A stretch of 64,000 bases of DNA from contig NC_081541.1 in assembly GCF_901000735.1 (NCBI RefSeq), forward strand, positions 21,176,941 through 21,240,940. The letters run 5' to 3'. Shown one piece after another: positions 45,591 to 57,185 of this stretch. The notes beneath the pieces are model-generated. The model saw only the letters and a list, made by a program, of their open reading frames with translations. It made no database searches and was not told the origin of the DNA. The position numbers and the translations under genes are program-made. This stretch comes from Corylus avellana (lineage: Eukaryota > Streptophyta > Magnoliopsida > Fagales > Betulaceae). How positions within the stretch are numbered: position 1 is the stretch's first letter; each line of letters starts with the position of its first letter.

Positions 45591-46270
45591 GTCAAGAGGA
45601 CACATAGTAGGACACACAAATAGCTATTCCAAAACACTTAAAGACCCGTTAAAGAGAAGCATTTGGAAGTAGAAAGCCTTCAATTTTGTTGTCTTGTCCT
45701 TAACAAATATTTTGAATTATGTCTAGGTTGTTTAGATCCATATCCTCTATGAGCTCTAGATCTAGTTTACCTTCTTTACCTAATATAGTTAATGAAGAAG
45801 AATATAACATTCCTAAATCAAATATAGATTCACATGATTGAAACATACCCAAGGTCCCAACCAAAGAAACTTATAAATCAAGTTTTTCACCCTTGTCTTT
45901 TAGTAATGATTACAGCGTAAAAACAGTTGAACAAGTCAATGCTTTAAATAAACATCATTATACATGTCAATTACTTTTTAAAGAAGTAATTAAAAAACTT
46001 AGAGAAAAGAAAATGAATTTCCTTCACATAGGATTAATCCAAGTTGCTATAAAACCCCTAGTCCATCTAGGAATTAATGCCTCTGTACTTTTGTGTTTAA
46101 GAGATGCAAGACATAAAGGTTACAGCACTAGTATGTTAGGAGTCGTTGAATCTAGTCTTCATAAAGGACCAATTCATTTTGACTGTTTCCCAGACTTCAC
46201 CTTAAGTTTAAGTGATCCACAGATCTTAAAAGCTTTAACTTTGAACATTAAAACAGCAGGCTGCGATATG
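45591..46270 (+). repeat. Terminal redundancy of the viral insert
   Basis: Repeats 37960-38640: end of leader, then the movement protein start at 45719. The two ends differ by about 4%. This end has a TGA at about 45839 and lacks the TAG found in the left end. Redundant ends are expected when a circular or multimeric viral DNA is joined to the chromosome. Confidence 0.85.
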
Positions 46271-46283
46271 TTTTATATATATA

Positions 46284-47025
46284 TCATCATTTTGAGTTTT
46301 CATTGAGTAACCAGACCCCTTGCCTCATTAAGCACTGAGTGTTCCCGTAAAAAGGGGTGAAATTTAGTTTGATTGATTGTATGGCTAGTTTGGCTTCGTA
46401 GCCTTTTTGACTTGAGTAACTAAGCCAATAGGGATGTTTTCACATCTAGTGCCCTAAAACCATCTAGTGGCTCAACACTTGTTACATAAGTCAATTAGAA
46501 AGCTTAAGGGAGCCAAGCATTGCACAGCCTAAACAAAAACAAAAAATGCATATCTCTACTTAAGCGTAGGTTTTTTTCATTTGAGTGAATTCCTATGACT
46601 TTTGAAGTACACCCAACTTTGAGAAAAAAATTAAAGCCTCATGATTGTATGTTAGACTCACATTGCACTTTTTGTAACATGTGTTGTCTCAAAATTCCAT
46701 CTTTCAGTTGAATCATTTGTGATTGATTTGAGATATGATTATGGTGTTCACCGTTTTAAACCTGTTCATGATGTAAGAACCATGTGTTTATGTGGAAATT
46801 TATGTTTATCATTGACATAGTGCAAAAATGTTTGTAGGTATCATTGCTGTTAAACCCTCACGAGATTTCACTCGTCCTCTAAGGATGCCTAGGGGTTTGA
46901 AAGGCTTGTTGCATATGCTAAATGCAATCGTCTCTCCCACGACAGCGGATTTATGTTTCATTTTCTGTTATGTTTTCTATTTCATTTTTGCTAAGGGACT
47001 AGCAAAATTTAAGTTTGGGGGTATT
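46284..47025 (+). mobile_element. 3' internal region of an LTR element, right of the viral insert
   Basis: Resumes the region interrupted at 37895: TCATTTTGAGTTTTCATTGA, GGCTTCGTAGCCTTTTTGAC, the structured block 46852-46943, and AAGTTTGGGGG at 47010-47020 before the LTR. Compared with copy 2 it lacks 12 bases near 46468. Confidence 0.78.
46852..46943 (+). ncRNA. Candidate structured RNA block
   Basis: AAACCC/GGGTTT outer stem, ACGAG/CTCGT, TTGCAT/ATGCAA and TCGT/ACGA are all intact. It overlaps a short open frame (46828-47028), but that frame is not preserved in the copies at 13874 and 35292. Confidence 0.5.
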
Positions 47026-48183
47026 TGATGAGTGCTAAATATTGCATATTTGGGGCCCTTAACTTGTATTTGTTAAATCCTTAGCTTTGTTATTTTCTGA
47101 TTTTTTGGGCAGTTTTGGTGTTTTAGTGTTCTACATGTCATTGAGAGAAATTGCGATCTTTGGTGTGAGAATTGTGAAGAAATTGAGGAAGAGCATCTCT
47201 GGAAGTGCGCTCGATCACAGGGAGACTGCGATCGAGCGTGCTCGTACAATCACCCAAACTCGCAGTGCCTAAGTGCTACACCGCAGAGCCCTGACGCATG
47301 CTCGTGTGCGCTCGAGCGCACCCGTGCTGACCTGGTAGCGCTAAAGCCCTAGGTTTTAGTATTTATATCACTTTTCTTTTGTAAAACACACGTTGGGAGG
47401 CGCCCCAGAGAGCATATTTTTGAATTTTTGTCATTCTAGGGCTTTTGTTACGTTTCTCCTTGTAAGTTTTACTTTTCTTATGGTTTTAATTCATTTTGAT
47501 ATGACTTTTGTAATCATTAGAGGCTAAAACCTTCAACTAATGTTGAAGATGAAGCCTCGTCATTGATAAACAAACACATTCTTGTCATTTTATTTATACA
47601 ATTCCGATGTTTAATCAAATTGTTGTCCGAATTCAATTCAATTACTTGATTAATTTCATTTGATTGAATGTTGTGTCTTTTATTCATAAAAAGTTGGATA
47701 TTCGTTGTGTTTCATCCATGGGTATATTGAATGATTCGATTGAGAACAGATATCCATTGTGATTCATATACCAAATGAATACAGTGGATGATTTGATCTC
47801 AATTGGATATTCGTTGTGATTCGTTTAACGGTTGGATTCATCAAATGATTTAATATGCATTTTTATGAGCTTTTAACATTGTATAAAACTTATTGTTTGT
47901 CGGTTGTATGTATAAAATGCAAGAATGTGTTATTTGATTTGGCGAGGTGGATTCAGAAAACCTTAGTGTTTTTTTCCATTAATTGTTTTTAATCATTTTA
48001 TTTAGTTTATTTTAATTTTGCATGACAAAATCACTCGAACTTCGGAACTAAGTTAAAATAGAATTAGTTTAGATAAAAAATTGATTTTTGCAATACAACT
48101 CCCTGTAGTTCGACCTCGCACTTGCACACACTTTATTACACACGACTCGTGCACTTGCGAATTATTTAAATTTACACACATCA
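47026..48183 (+). mobile_element. Family A LTR (1158 bp)
   Basis: TGATGAGTGCTAAATATTGC to ACACATCA. U3 has GTGCGCTCGATCAC, TGCGATCGAGCGTG and the perfect palindrome at 47307-47320. The TATA-like TATTTATATCAC is at about 47360. The CTCCCTGTAGTTCGACCTCG signature is at the end. It is preceded by a polypurine tract and followed by a degraded primer site, so it serves as 3' LTR of one element and 5' LTR of the next. Identical length to 55419-56576. Confidence 0.85.
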
Positions 48184-49077
48184 AGTTTTTGGGGCCATTG
48201 CTACGAAATTGTTTGTTTGTGAAAAATGATTTTTGTTTAAGTTGATTTTATTTTTCTACTAGTTATAATTAGCAATTTTGTTTTATTTTTCTTTTTGAAA
48301 TTTTATTTTATTTTATTTGTATCTGCAAGTCTAATAAAAAAAATTAAATAAAAATAAGGACTTTGTGTTGTTTCTGTTTTTGCCAAATTTCTGAGATCTA
48401 GTCCCTTCCATAACGCACTTCAATATGCTTGAGCACACTCGTGCTCAAGTCAGCAAGTAGTGCACACATCTGCGCTTGATCTTTCCAAGCTTGCGCAAGG
48501 CAGGTGTATAGCATCAGCAAGGATCCCGCGTACCTGCACTCGATCACTTCCTGCACAAGCTCGAGCACACGCATGCAGTTGGTAGCATCCCTGGCAGATC
48601 TGGGCAACTGCGCTCGATCCCACCTACCCTCCGTAGACTACACCAAAACGAACTAGTACCTGAATTTTTGCCAAACTTATGTTTGGTCCGTTTCATGAGT
48701 TTTTGAGTTTTTGTTTTTAATTTTCGGTATTTTTGTTTATTAGTTAATGTTTTGTGTGGGATATTTGCAAGCTAAAGAGTGAGGGTGAAGCATGAATTTT
48801 CAGTTTGGCAATTTTAATGCTTCTCCTAGTTGTAGGAGACCAGCTCCTACTAACTACTCTCAAAATTTTCACCCATATGGACCATGTTCATACTACTCCA
48901 ATCCTTATCACAGTTCTAGTAATTGTCCATCTTAGGGAGAATTTTCTAATTTCTCGTATGAGCAGATGAACACCAATTTCTCCTACCAGGGGTTTCAATC
49001 AAATTCTAATTTTTATACCTTGGACTAGAGTACCCATTATGATTTCTCGTGGAAAGATTATGCTAAAGGAAATTATG
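48184..49077 (+). pseudogene. Leader and broken gag start of the next LTR element
   Basis: Degraded primer site TTGGGGCCATTGCTACG at about 48188, then a leader with CpG motifs (48415-48620). The gag start is at 48792 (MNFQFGNFNASPS), with a stop at about 48935. The first zinc-knuckle cysteines are damaged (CSYY instead of CSYC). It is cut by the assembly gap. Confidence 0.7.
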
Positions 49078-49177
49078 NNNNNNNNNNNNNNNNNNNNNNN
49101 NNNNNNNNNNNNNNNNNNNNNNNNNNNNNNNNNNNNNNNNNNNNNNNNNNNNNNNNNNNNNNNNNNNNNNNNNNNNN
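49078..49177. other. Assembly gap of 100 N
   Basis: Exactly 100 N. The left side stops inside retroelement gag that continues uninterrupted in the copy at 57471. The right side starts inside the viral coat region. The true size and content are unknown. Confidence 0.97.
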
Positions 49178-49750
49178 ATATTACAAAAACCCAAAAACAA
49201 AAAATATGACAAAAAGAAAGTAAAATGCTTTAAATGTGGAAAAACAAGCCTTTACAAAAATGAGTGCAAAGTAAAAGATAAAATCAACCAATTAAAAATT
49301 TCCAACAAAGAAAAAGAAGATTTGTATAAAATCTTAGAACTCAGAAATTCAGATTCTAGTGAGAATGAAGATGAAATTTTTAACACCTCAACAGAATATG
49401 AATCAAGTCAAAATTCTAGTAATTCAGAAATAGAACTAGGTTGCAAAGATTCATGTTGTAAAACAAAACTTAAGATAAATGTATTAACTAAACATGAAGA
49501 AATGCTAATTGATTTGATAGAAGGAATAGAAGACCCAGAAACTAAAGCCAAATACCTTAAAAAATTCAAGTGTAATTTAATAAAAAAATGAAACCAAAAA
49601 TTGACCAACAAAAATTACAGAACCAGAAATTAGTATTGATAAAACCCTCAACAGATTTAAATCAAACCAAAGGGAAGTAACCAACCAAGACTTACAGCAT
49701 GAACTCAATCAAATCAAAATAGAAATTAAGGATTTAAATGCCAAAAACAA
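49178..49750 (+). pseudogene. Viral coat region, C-terminal part, copy 2
   Basis: The zinc knuckle region reads CFKCGKTSLYKNEC, so the metal-binding His of copy 1 is replaced by Leu. An open piece at 49322-49591 carries the acidic, Ser/Asn-rich tail (TEYESSQNSSNSEIEL) and keeps 18 bases absent from copy 1. A one-base length change near 49588 ends it. Confidence 0.75.
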
Positions 49751-49754
49751 AGAG

Positions 49755-50870
49755 TTGGAACAAGAAGTAATGATTTTAAAGATTAATAAAAAAATTTCTG
49801 AACAGAGTCAATCCGGAAGTGAACAAGAATCAGAAGACAAAAAATCTACAAAATCTTCAACCAAAAGTTTAATCTTCAAAGAAACTACAGATGAAAAATA
49901 CTTAAACATAATTGATAGAATCCTTTTCCAAAAATGGCACTCTAGAGTAACAATAATTATTAATGGTGAATTCGAATTTGAAGTTATAGCTTTGATAGAT
50001 TCAGGTGCAGATTTAAACTGTATTCAAGAAGGAATGATACCTACTAAATATTATTCAAAAACTACAGAACATTTATCATCAGCCAATGGCAATGAAACGC
50101 AGATAGATTACAAGTTACCTAAAGCACATGTCTGTCAAGATAATGTTTGTTTCAAAAATTCATTTGTCTTAATAAAAAACATGCCTGATTCAAAGGTCAT
50201 ATTAGAAAATCCCTTTTTATGTCTTTTGTATCTTTTTACTACATATCACAAAGGAATTACCACAGAAGTCTTAGGAGAGAAAGTAAAATTTAAATTTTTC
50301 AAAAGACCCCATACTAAAGATCTCAATATGTTAAAAGAAGTTTCAATTTTTAAAACAATTAACATTTTACAGAATAAGTGCAAGCATTTGAACTCCCTAA
50401 AAGAAGAAATTAAAAATAAAAGAATCGAAGAACAACTATCAAGTGACATCCTTTTACAGAAAATTGAAAGATTCAAAGAAAAAATACAAAATGAAGTTTG
50501 TTCTGATCTCCCCAATGCCTTCTGGCATAGGAAAAAACATATTGTAAAACTCCCTTATGTAAAAGATTTCAGTGAAAGAAATATTCCTACTAAAGCTAGA
50601 CCCATCCAAATGAATCAAGATTTAATGGAACTTTGTAAAATTGAAATTAAAGAATTGCTTAACAAGGGAATAATTAGAAAAAGCAAGTCCCATTGGTCTT
50701 GTTCAGCCTTTTACGTACAAAAAAATGCAGAATTAGAAAGAGTAGCTCCAAGATTAGTAATAAACTACAAACCTCTTAATAAAAGTCTTATAATGGATAA
50801 GATATCCAATTCCAAACAAAAAGGACCTGATAAACAGAATAGGTCAAGCCAATGTTTTTTCAAAATTTGA
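49755..50870 (+). pseudogene. Viral protease to start of RT, open frame, copy 2
   Basis: A 371-residue open frame. It has a Lys/Glu/Ser-rich start, protease motif ALIDSGADLNCI (D-S-G at 49998-50006), HVCQDNVCFKNSFVLIKNMP, a long linker, and the start of RT with LVINYKPLNK. Here an extra A near 50782 shifts the frame and ends it 30 residues later. The stops that interrupt copy 1 at about 42077 and 42107 are absent here. Confidence 0.8.
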
Positions 50871-50871
50871 T

Positions 50872-51948
50872 ATGAAGAGTGGATTCTGGCATATCCAAAT
50901 CCATGAACAAGATAGATACAAAACAATATTTGTTACACCATTTGGCCATTATGAATGGAAAGTCATGCCCTTTGGGCTAAAAAATACCCCAAGTGAATTT
51001 CAAAACATCATGAATGAAATCTTTGACCCTATAGCACATTTCTCAATTGTTTATATAGATGATATTCTCATATTTTCAAAGTCAATTGATGAACACTGGA
51101 AACGTCTTCATTCGTTTCTTAGTATCATCAAAGTTAGTGGTTTAGTGGTTTCAGCTACAAAAATCAACTTGTTTCAAACAAAAATCAGATTTCTAGGATT
51201 CAACATCAGTCAAGGAATGGTTAAACCCATTGAATCGGCCACTCAATTTGCAGACAAATTTCCTAATATTATCCTTGATAAAAACCAGCTTCAAAGGTTC
51301 CTAGGATCTTTAAATTATATTGCTGAATTTTATCAAAATCTTAGAAAACATTGTAAACCATTGTATGATCGTCTTAAAAGCAACCCTCCACCTTGGACAG
51401 ATCTTCATACTTCAATTGTCCAAGAAGTCAAAAAATATGTCAAGCCCTGTCTTGGCATTCCTAAAGTGAAAGCTTTCAAAAATGTAGAAACAGATGCCTC
51501 CAACATTGGATATGGGGGTATTCTCAAATCGAAAATCTTTCCAGATTCTCCTGAACAAATTGTTTGTTTCCATTCAGGAATTTGGAATTCAGCACAAAGT
51601 AATTACAGTACTATTAAAAAAGAGATTTTATCTATAGTATTATGCATCTCAAAGTTTCAAAGTGATTTGTTAAACCAAAAATTTTTAATTCGAGTCGATT
51701 GCAAAAGTGCAAAACATGTTTTAGAAAAAGATGTTCAAAATATAGCAAGTAAACAGATTTTTGCCATATGGCAATCAATTTTAAGCATCTTTGATTTTGA
51801 TATTGAATACATCAAAGGAGATCAAAATTCTGTACCTGATTTCCTCGTGAATTCGTGCAGGGAAAAGATGGCTGAAAAGCCACAATCCAGTAAAAATAAA
51901 AATAAAACACCTTCCATCAAGTCACAACCAAGTCACCATAGACTCTAA
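50872..51948 (+). pseudogene. Viral RT core and RNase H, copy 2
   Basis: Open from MKSGFWHIQIHEQDRYKT to the RNase H end, identical in protein sequence to the matching part of copy 1. YIDD is at 51052-51063. The upstream frameshift separates it from the first RT motifs. Confidence 0.88.
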
Positions 51949-53150
51949 GCCCAGGAAATATAAACCCCTATGACACATGTTCACCCATTAACATGTTAAA
52001 CAAGGTTCAGGTTCTTGGTTCTCCAAGACCTACTTTTTCATCAACTTTAGCATCCCCAAGCCATCCGAACCCTTACCAATTGGTAGAATGTCCAACAACA
52101 ACCATTATCCCTACCCAACAGAACTCTTCAAAACTCATATAGCAACAAAAATTCTATACCAACCAGCCAATTACCTATACCAATAGATCTAGGTTTGTCC
52201 AAAAACCCTATACAGAAAATCTGTTTTTTATAGAACATGACCAGCGTCACCTCAAGAATCCTTTGGATCTTGTAAAGAATTATTTCCCTCCTAAATGGAA
52301 TTTCATTCCATTTCACCCATCTAAATCCATCAATTTCTACAGAGACATTTTACTCCAAACAGCATCAATTACCAAAGACTCTGTCCCAGACAAATTTGAT
52401 CCAGAACATAAAAGAATAATCTTTGATAAAATGTATATCACAAAGATCATTTCAGCGAAAGAATGGGGTCACCCATCTAATCTCAAAGTCCTGCAGGGCC
52501 ACCAAGTTCAATACAGCTACTATGATTACATTAAAGCATGGTCAAAAGTACTTCTTTATCAAAACAATAATAACAGCCATTCTTGGTACCTTGGTTTTGA
52601 TAACAACTTCAGCAGTTAGCTCCCTATTTGGTTCAACAGGTGGTGGAAAAGTCATGGGATTATTCTCGAGATTTTACCCCTAGAACTTGCATATGCATTA
52701 CAGCAGTTCTCTGCAGCCTACAGAGTTAATGAAGTTGAAAGTCAATTTCTTTCCTTGCTCCATATGGCAAAGAAATATAAAATCCCATGGCTCATCAAAT
52801 GGGATTATGCCATTGATCAAGGAATTTGCAGAAGAAACAAATATGTCCGCTGGTGGGACAAATTCAACATTCAGAAAATACTTTCATCAATACAAAGAGA
52901 ATTCCCTTCCTTTACCACTCAAAGCCAATTCTTGGCAAGCAAATCACATCTACAGACAGAAATTGCAGCAGCCATGGCCCAGGTCCAATGCAAAGAAAAC
53001 CTTAAGGATCTTTGCAGAAGCCTTCTTCTTAAAGCTAAAGGCATTGAGGACCAAGGAGAACAAAGCCCAGCTTTGTCCTCCTCTTCAACAAACCAAGTAC
53101 AACCTCTTTACCAGGAAGCCCAAGTCCCCTATGATCTTGGTGAAGATTGA
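51949..53150 (+). pseudogene. 3' viral protein of unknown function, copy 2
   Basis: Open pieces at 52263-52619 and 52755-53150 with the same W/Y-rich motifs and the same intervening stop as copy 1. It differs from copy 1 by only three bases over the region, so the stop predates the duplication. Confidence 0.55.
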
Positions 53151-53175
53151 GGCTTTGAAAAGCCCAAATACAACA

Positions 53176-53371
53176 ATCACTGTTTCAAAATACAGCAAAC
53201 ACTATTCCAAAATACAGCAAACACTGTTCCCAAATATAGCACTATTCATGTCACTGTTTTGGCGGTCATTACTATTCAACACTGTTCATGTCGGCAGTTA
53301 CTGTTCATAGCACTATTCGCCCTGATAAAACACTGTTCATCTACAGTATTCAACTTTTATTTTTATTTAAA
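53176..53371 (+). promoter_or_regulatory. Viral promoter candidate, copy 2
   Basis: The ACTGTTC/ACTATTC cluster and TATTTAAA are duplicated unchanged from copy 1. Confidence 0.6.
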
Positions 53372-53782
53372 GCTCCTTCAACTCATGTAACGACAGCTAG
53401 GTTCTTCCGAACTTAATACACTCTTTTCTCTTCTGCCTCTCTGGTCATTAGTGAAATCTCACAATATGTATGTCAAAGTTTCATCTATGTATTACAGAAT
53501 GTTTCATTCAATGAAAGCTTTATCAAGCTAATTTTACAGCATCATATTTTCGTAAGTACTTATTTTCATATATCTTATTTTCATTATGTATATTCTTGAA
53601 TTTATAGTTCCAATTGAAGTATCTTCAACATTTCATATTCATATTTATGTTTATATCTTTGTATACCCATCTAGATATTCTGTTCATATTCAGCCTAGAA
53701 TATTTTGTGCAGTCTCTGTTTAAATTCATCATTATGTCGTTAATTCTTCTGCTTATGTCAACTCGTTCTGCGAGTCCCCTCT

Positions 53783-53795
53783 TGGTATCAGAGCC
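53783..53795 (+). promoter_or_regulatory. Viral tRNA-Met primer site, copy 2
   Basis: TGGTATCAGAGCC, identical to 45402-45414. Confidence 0.92.
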
Positions 53796-54099
53796 ATTAG
53801 TTGATTTGTTCATCTTGATATCAATTCATATATTTGTTAATTCCCGAAAACAAAATTGTTAAACAAGTATATTTTCAAATGTTATCTTTAGCAAAATCTT
53901 TGAGTTCTATGGGATGTACGCTTTGTGCCGTCAATGTGCCGTCAGTGCAGTTAGGCCGGGTAGGCTTGTAAGTCAAGAGGACACATAGTAGGACACACAA
54001 ATAGCTATTCCAAAACACTTAAAGACCCGTTAAAGAGAAGCATTTGGAAGTAGAAAGCCTTCAATTTTGTTGTCTTGTCCTTAACAAATATTTTGAATT

Positions 54100-54651
54100 A
54101 TGTCTAGGTTGTTTAGATCCATATCCTCTATGAGCTCTAGATCTAGTTTACCTTCTTTACCTAATATAGTTAATGAAGAAGAATATAACATTCCTAAATC
54201 AAATATAGATTCACATGATTGAAACATACCCAAGGTCCCAACCAAAGAAACTTATAAATCAAGTTTTTCACCCTTGTCTTTTAGTAATGATTACAGCGTA
54301 AAAACAGTTGAACAAGTCAATGCTTTAAATAAACATCATTATACATGTCAATTACTTTTTAAAGAAGTAATTAAAAAACTTAGAGAAAAGAAAATGAATT
54401 TCCTTCACATAGGATTAATCCAAGTTGCTATAAAACCCCTAGTCCATCTAGGAATTAATGCCTCTATACTTTTGTGTTTAAGAGATGCAAGACATAAAGG
54501 TTACAGCACTAGTACGTTAGGAGTCGTTGAATCTAGTCTTCATAAAGGACCAATTCATTTTGACTGTTTCCCAGACTTCACCTTAAGTTTAAGTGATCCA
54601 CAGATCTTAAAAGCTTTAACTTTGAACATTAAAACAGCAGGCTGCGATATG
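54100..54651 (+). pseudogene. Movement protein start, terminal copy 2
   Basis: Same N-terminal piece as at 45719, sharing the TGA about 120 bases in. The open remainder from 54274 shows LIQVAIKPLVHLGINASILL and HFDCFPDFTLSLSDPQ. It is truncated at the host junction. Confidence 0.75.
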
Positions 54652-54664
54652 TTTTATATATATA

Positions 54665-55418
54665 TCATCATTTTGAGTTTTCATTGAGTAACCAGACCCC
54701 TTGCCTCATTAAGCACTGAGTGTTCCCGTAAAAAGGGGTGAAATTTAGTTTGATTGATTGTATGGCTAGTTTGGCTTCGTAGCCTTTTTGACTTGAGTAA
54801 CTAAGCCAATAGGGATGTTTTCACATCTAGTGCCCTAAAACCATCTAGTTTGAGAGTCACTGGCTCAACACTTGTTACATAAGTCAATTAGAAAGCTTAA
54901 GGGAGCCAAGCATTGCACAGCCTAAACAAAAACAAAAAATGCATATCTCGACTTAAGCGTAGGTTTTTTTCATTTGAGTGAATTCCTATGACTTTTGAAG
55001 TACACCCAACTTTGAGAAAAAAATTAAAGCCTCATGATTGTATGTTAGACTCACATTGCACTTTTTGTAACATGTGTTGTCTCAAAATTCCATCTTTCAG
55101 TTGAATCATTTGTGATTGATTTGAGATATGATTATGGTGTTCACCGTTTTAAACCTGTTCATGATGTAAGAACCATGTGTTTATGTGGAAATTTATGTTT
55201 ATCATTGACATAGTGCAAAAATGTTTGTAGGTATCATTGATGTTAAACCCTCACGAGATTTCACTCGTCCTCTAAGGATGCCTAGGGGTTTGAAAGGCTT
55301 GTTGCATATGCTAAATGCAATCGTCTCTCCCACGACAGCGGATTTATGTTTCATTTTCTGTTATGTTTTCTATTTCATTTTTGCTAAGGGACTAGCAAAA
55401 TTTAAGTTTGGGGGTATT
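54665..55418 (+). mobile_element. 3' internal region of LTR element, copy 2
   Basis: Duplicate of 46284-47025 with 12 extra bases (TTTGAGAGTCAC near 54848). It contains the structured block at 55245-55336 and the polypurine tract at about 55403-55415. Confidence 0.8.
55245..55336 (+). ncRNA. Candidate structured RNA block (duplicate)
   Basis: Duplicate of 46852-46943. It is not independent evidence for conservation because the surrounding kilobases are also near-identical. Confidence 0.45.
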
Positions 55419-56576
55419 TGATGAGTGCTAAATATTGCATATTTGGGGCCCTTAACTTGTATTTGTTAAATCCTTAGCTTTGTTATTTTCTGATTTTTTG
55501 GGCAGTTTTGGTGTTTTAGTGTTCTACATGTCATTGAGAGAAATTGCGATCTTTGGTGTGAGAATTGTGAAGAAATTGAGGAAGAGCATCTCTGGAAGTG
55601 CGCTCGATCACAGGGAGACTGCGATCGAGCGTGCTCGTACAATCACCCAAACTCGCAGTGCCTAAGTGCTACACCGCAGAGCCCTGACGCATGCTCGTGT
55701 GCGCTCGAGCGCACCCGTGCTGACCTGGTAGCGCTAAAGCCCTAGGTTTTAGTATTTATATCACTTTTCTTTTGTAAAACACACGTTGGGAGGCGCCCCA
55801 GAGAGCATATTTTTGAATTTTTGTCATTCTAGGGCTTTTGTTACGTTTCTCCTTGTAAGTTTTACTTTTCTTATGGTTTTAATTCATTTTGATATGACTT
55901 TTGTAATCATTAGAGGCTAAAACCTTCAACTAATGTTGAAGATGAAGCCTCGTCATTGATAAACAAACACATTCTTGTCATTTTATTTATACAATTCCGA
56001 TGTTTAATCAAATTGTTGTCCGAATTCAATTCAATTACTTGATTAATTTCATTTGATTGAATGTTGTGTCTTTTATTCATAAAAAGTTGGATATTCGTTG
56101 TGTTTCATCCATGGGTATATTGAATGATTCGATTGAGAACAGATATCCATTGTGATTCATATACCAAATGAATACAGTGGATGATTTGATCTCAATTGGA
56201 TATTCGTTGTGATTCGTTTAACGGTTGGATTCATCAAATGATTTAATATGCATTTTTATGAGCTTTTAACATTGTATAAAACTTATTGTTTGTCGGTTGT
56301 ATGTATAAAATGCAAGAATGTGTTATTTGATTTGGCGAGGTGGATTCAGAAAACCTTAGTGTTTTTTTCCATTAATTGTTTTTAATCATTTTATTTAGTT
56401 TATTTTAATTTTGCATGACAAAATCACTCGAACTTCGAAACTAAGTTAAAATAGAATTAGTTTAGATAAAAAATTGATTTTTGCAATACAACTCCCTGTA
56501 GTTCGACCTCGCACTTGCACACACTTTATTACACACGACTCGTGCACTTGCGAATTATTTAAATTTACACACATCA
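55419..56576 (+). mobile_element. Family A 5' LTR of the element ending at 60923
   Basis: Duplicate of 47026-48183, with the perfect palindrome at 55700-55713. It is followed by a degraded primer site (TTGGGGCCATTGCTAGG), leader and gag, and paired with the LTR at 59793-60923. Together they form an element of about 5.5 kb without pol. Confidence 0.85.
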
Positions 56577-57185
56577 AGTTTTTGGGGCCATTGCTAGGAA
56601 ATTGTTTGTTTGTGAAAAATGATTTTTGTTTAAGTTGATTTTATTTTTCTACTAGTTATAATTAGCAATTTTGTTTTATTTTTCTTTTTGAAATTTTATT
56701 TTATTTTATTTGTATCTGCAAGTCTAATAAAAAAAATTAAATAAAAATAAGGACTTTGTGTTGTTTCTGTTTTTGCCAAATTTCTGAGATCTAGTCCCTT
56801 CCATAACGCACTTCAATATGCTTGAGCACACTCGTGCTCAAGTCAGCAAGTAGTGCACACATCTGCGCTTGATCTTTCCAAGCTTGCGCAAGGCAGGTGT
56901 ATAGCATCAGCAAGGATCCCGCGTACCTGCACTCGATCACTTCCTGCACAAGCTCGAGCACACGCATGCAGTTGGTAGCATCCCTGGCAGATCTGGGCAA
57001 CTGCGCTCGATCCCACCTACCCTCCGTAGACTACACCAAAACGAACTAGTACCTGAATTTTTGCCAAACTTATGTTTGGTCCGTTTCATGAGTTTTTGAG
57101 TTTTTGTTTTTAATTTTCGGTATTTTTGTTTATTAGTTAATGTTTTGTGTGGGATATTTGCAAGCTAAAGAGTGAGGGTGAAGCA

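Larger units (their letters stand above)
37960..46270 (+). mobile_element. Endogenous pararetrovirus (Caulimoviridae), copy 1, about 1.09 genome lengths
   Basis: Order: partial leader, movement protein, coat/zinc knuckle, protease, RT, RNase H, 3' protein, promoter, tRNA-Met primer site, leader, movement protein start again. 37960-38640 is repeated at 45591-46270, giving a genome length of about 7.6 kb. There is no integrase and no LTR, and the primer site lies outside any LTR, which separates it from Ty3/gypsy elements. A fused MP-CP-PR-RT-RH order is known from petuviruses and florendoviruses; I do not assign a genus. Many stops and frame breaks show an old, inactive copy. Confidence 0.9.
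49178..54651 (+). mobile_element. Endogenous pararetrovirus, copy 2, 5' part lost at the gap
   Basis: Begins within the coat region and runs through the same promoter, primer site and repeated movement protein start as copy 1, ending at the same TATATATAT junction. From 50836 onward it is nearly identical to copy 1 (offset 8381), with 1.4 kb free of differences at first. Upstream of 50836 the copies differ by roughly 5% plus small insertions and deletions. Confidence 0.9.

Noticed and set aside
48398..48607. Minus-strand 69-residue frame also present at 56791-57000
   Set aside because: It lies antisense in the retroelement leader. The second copy is a recent duplication, so identity is not evidence of selection.
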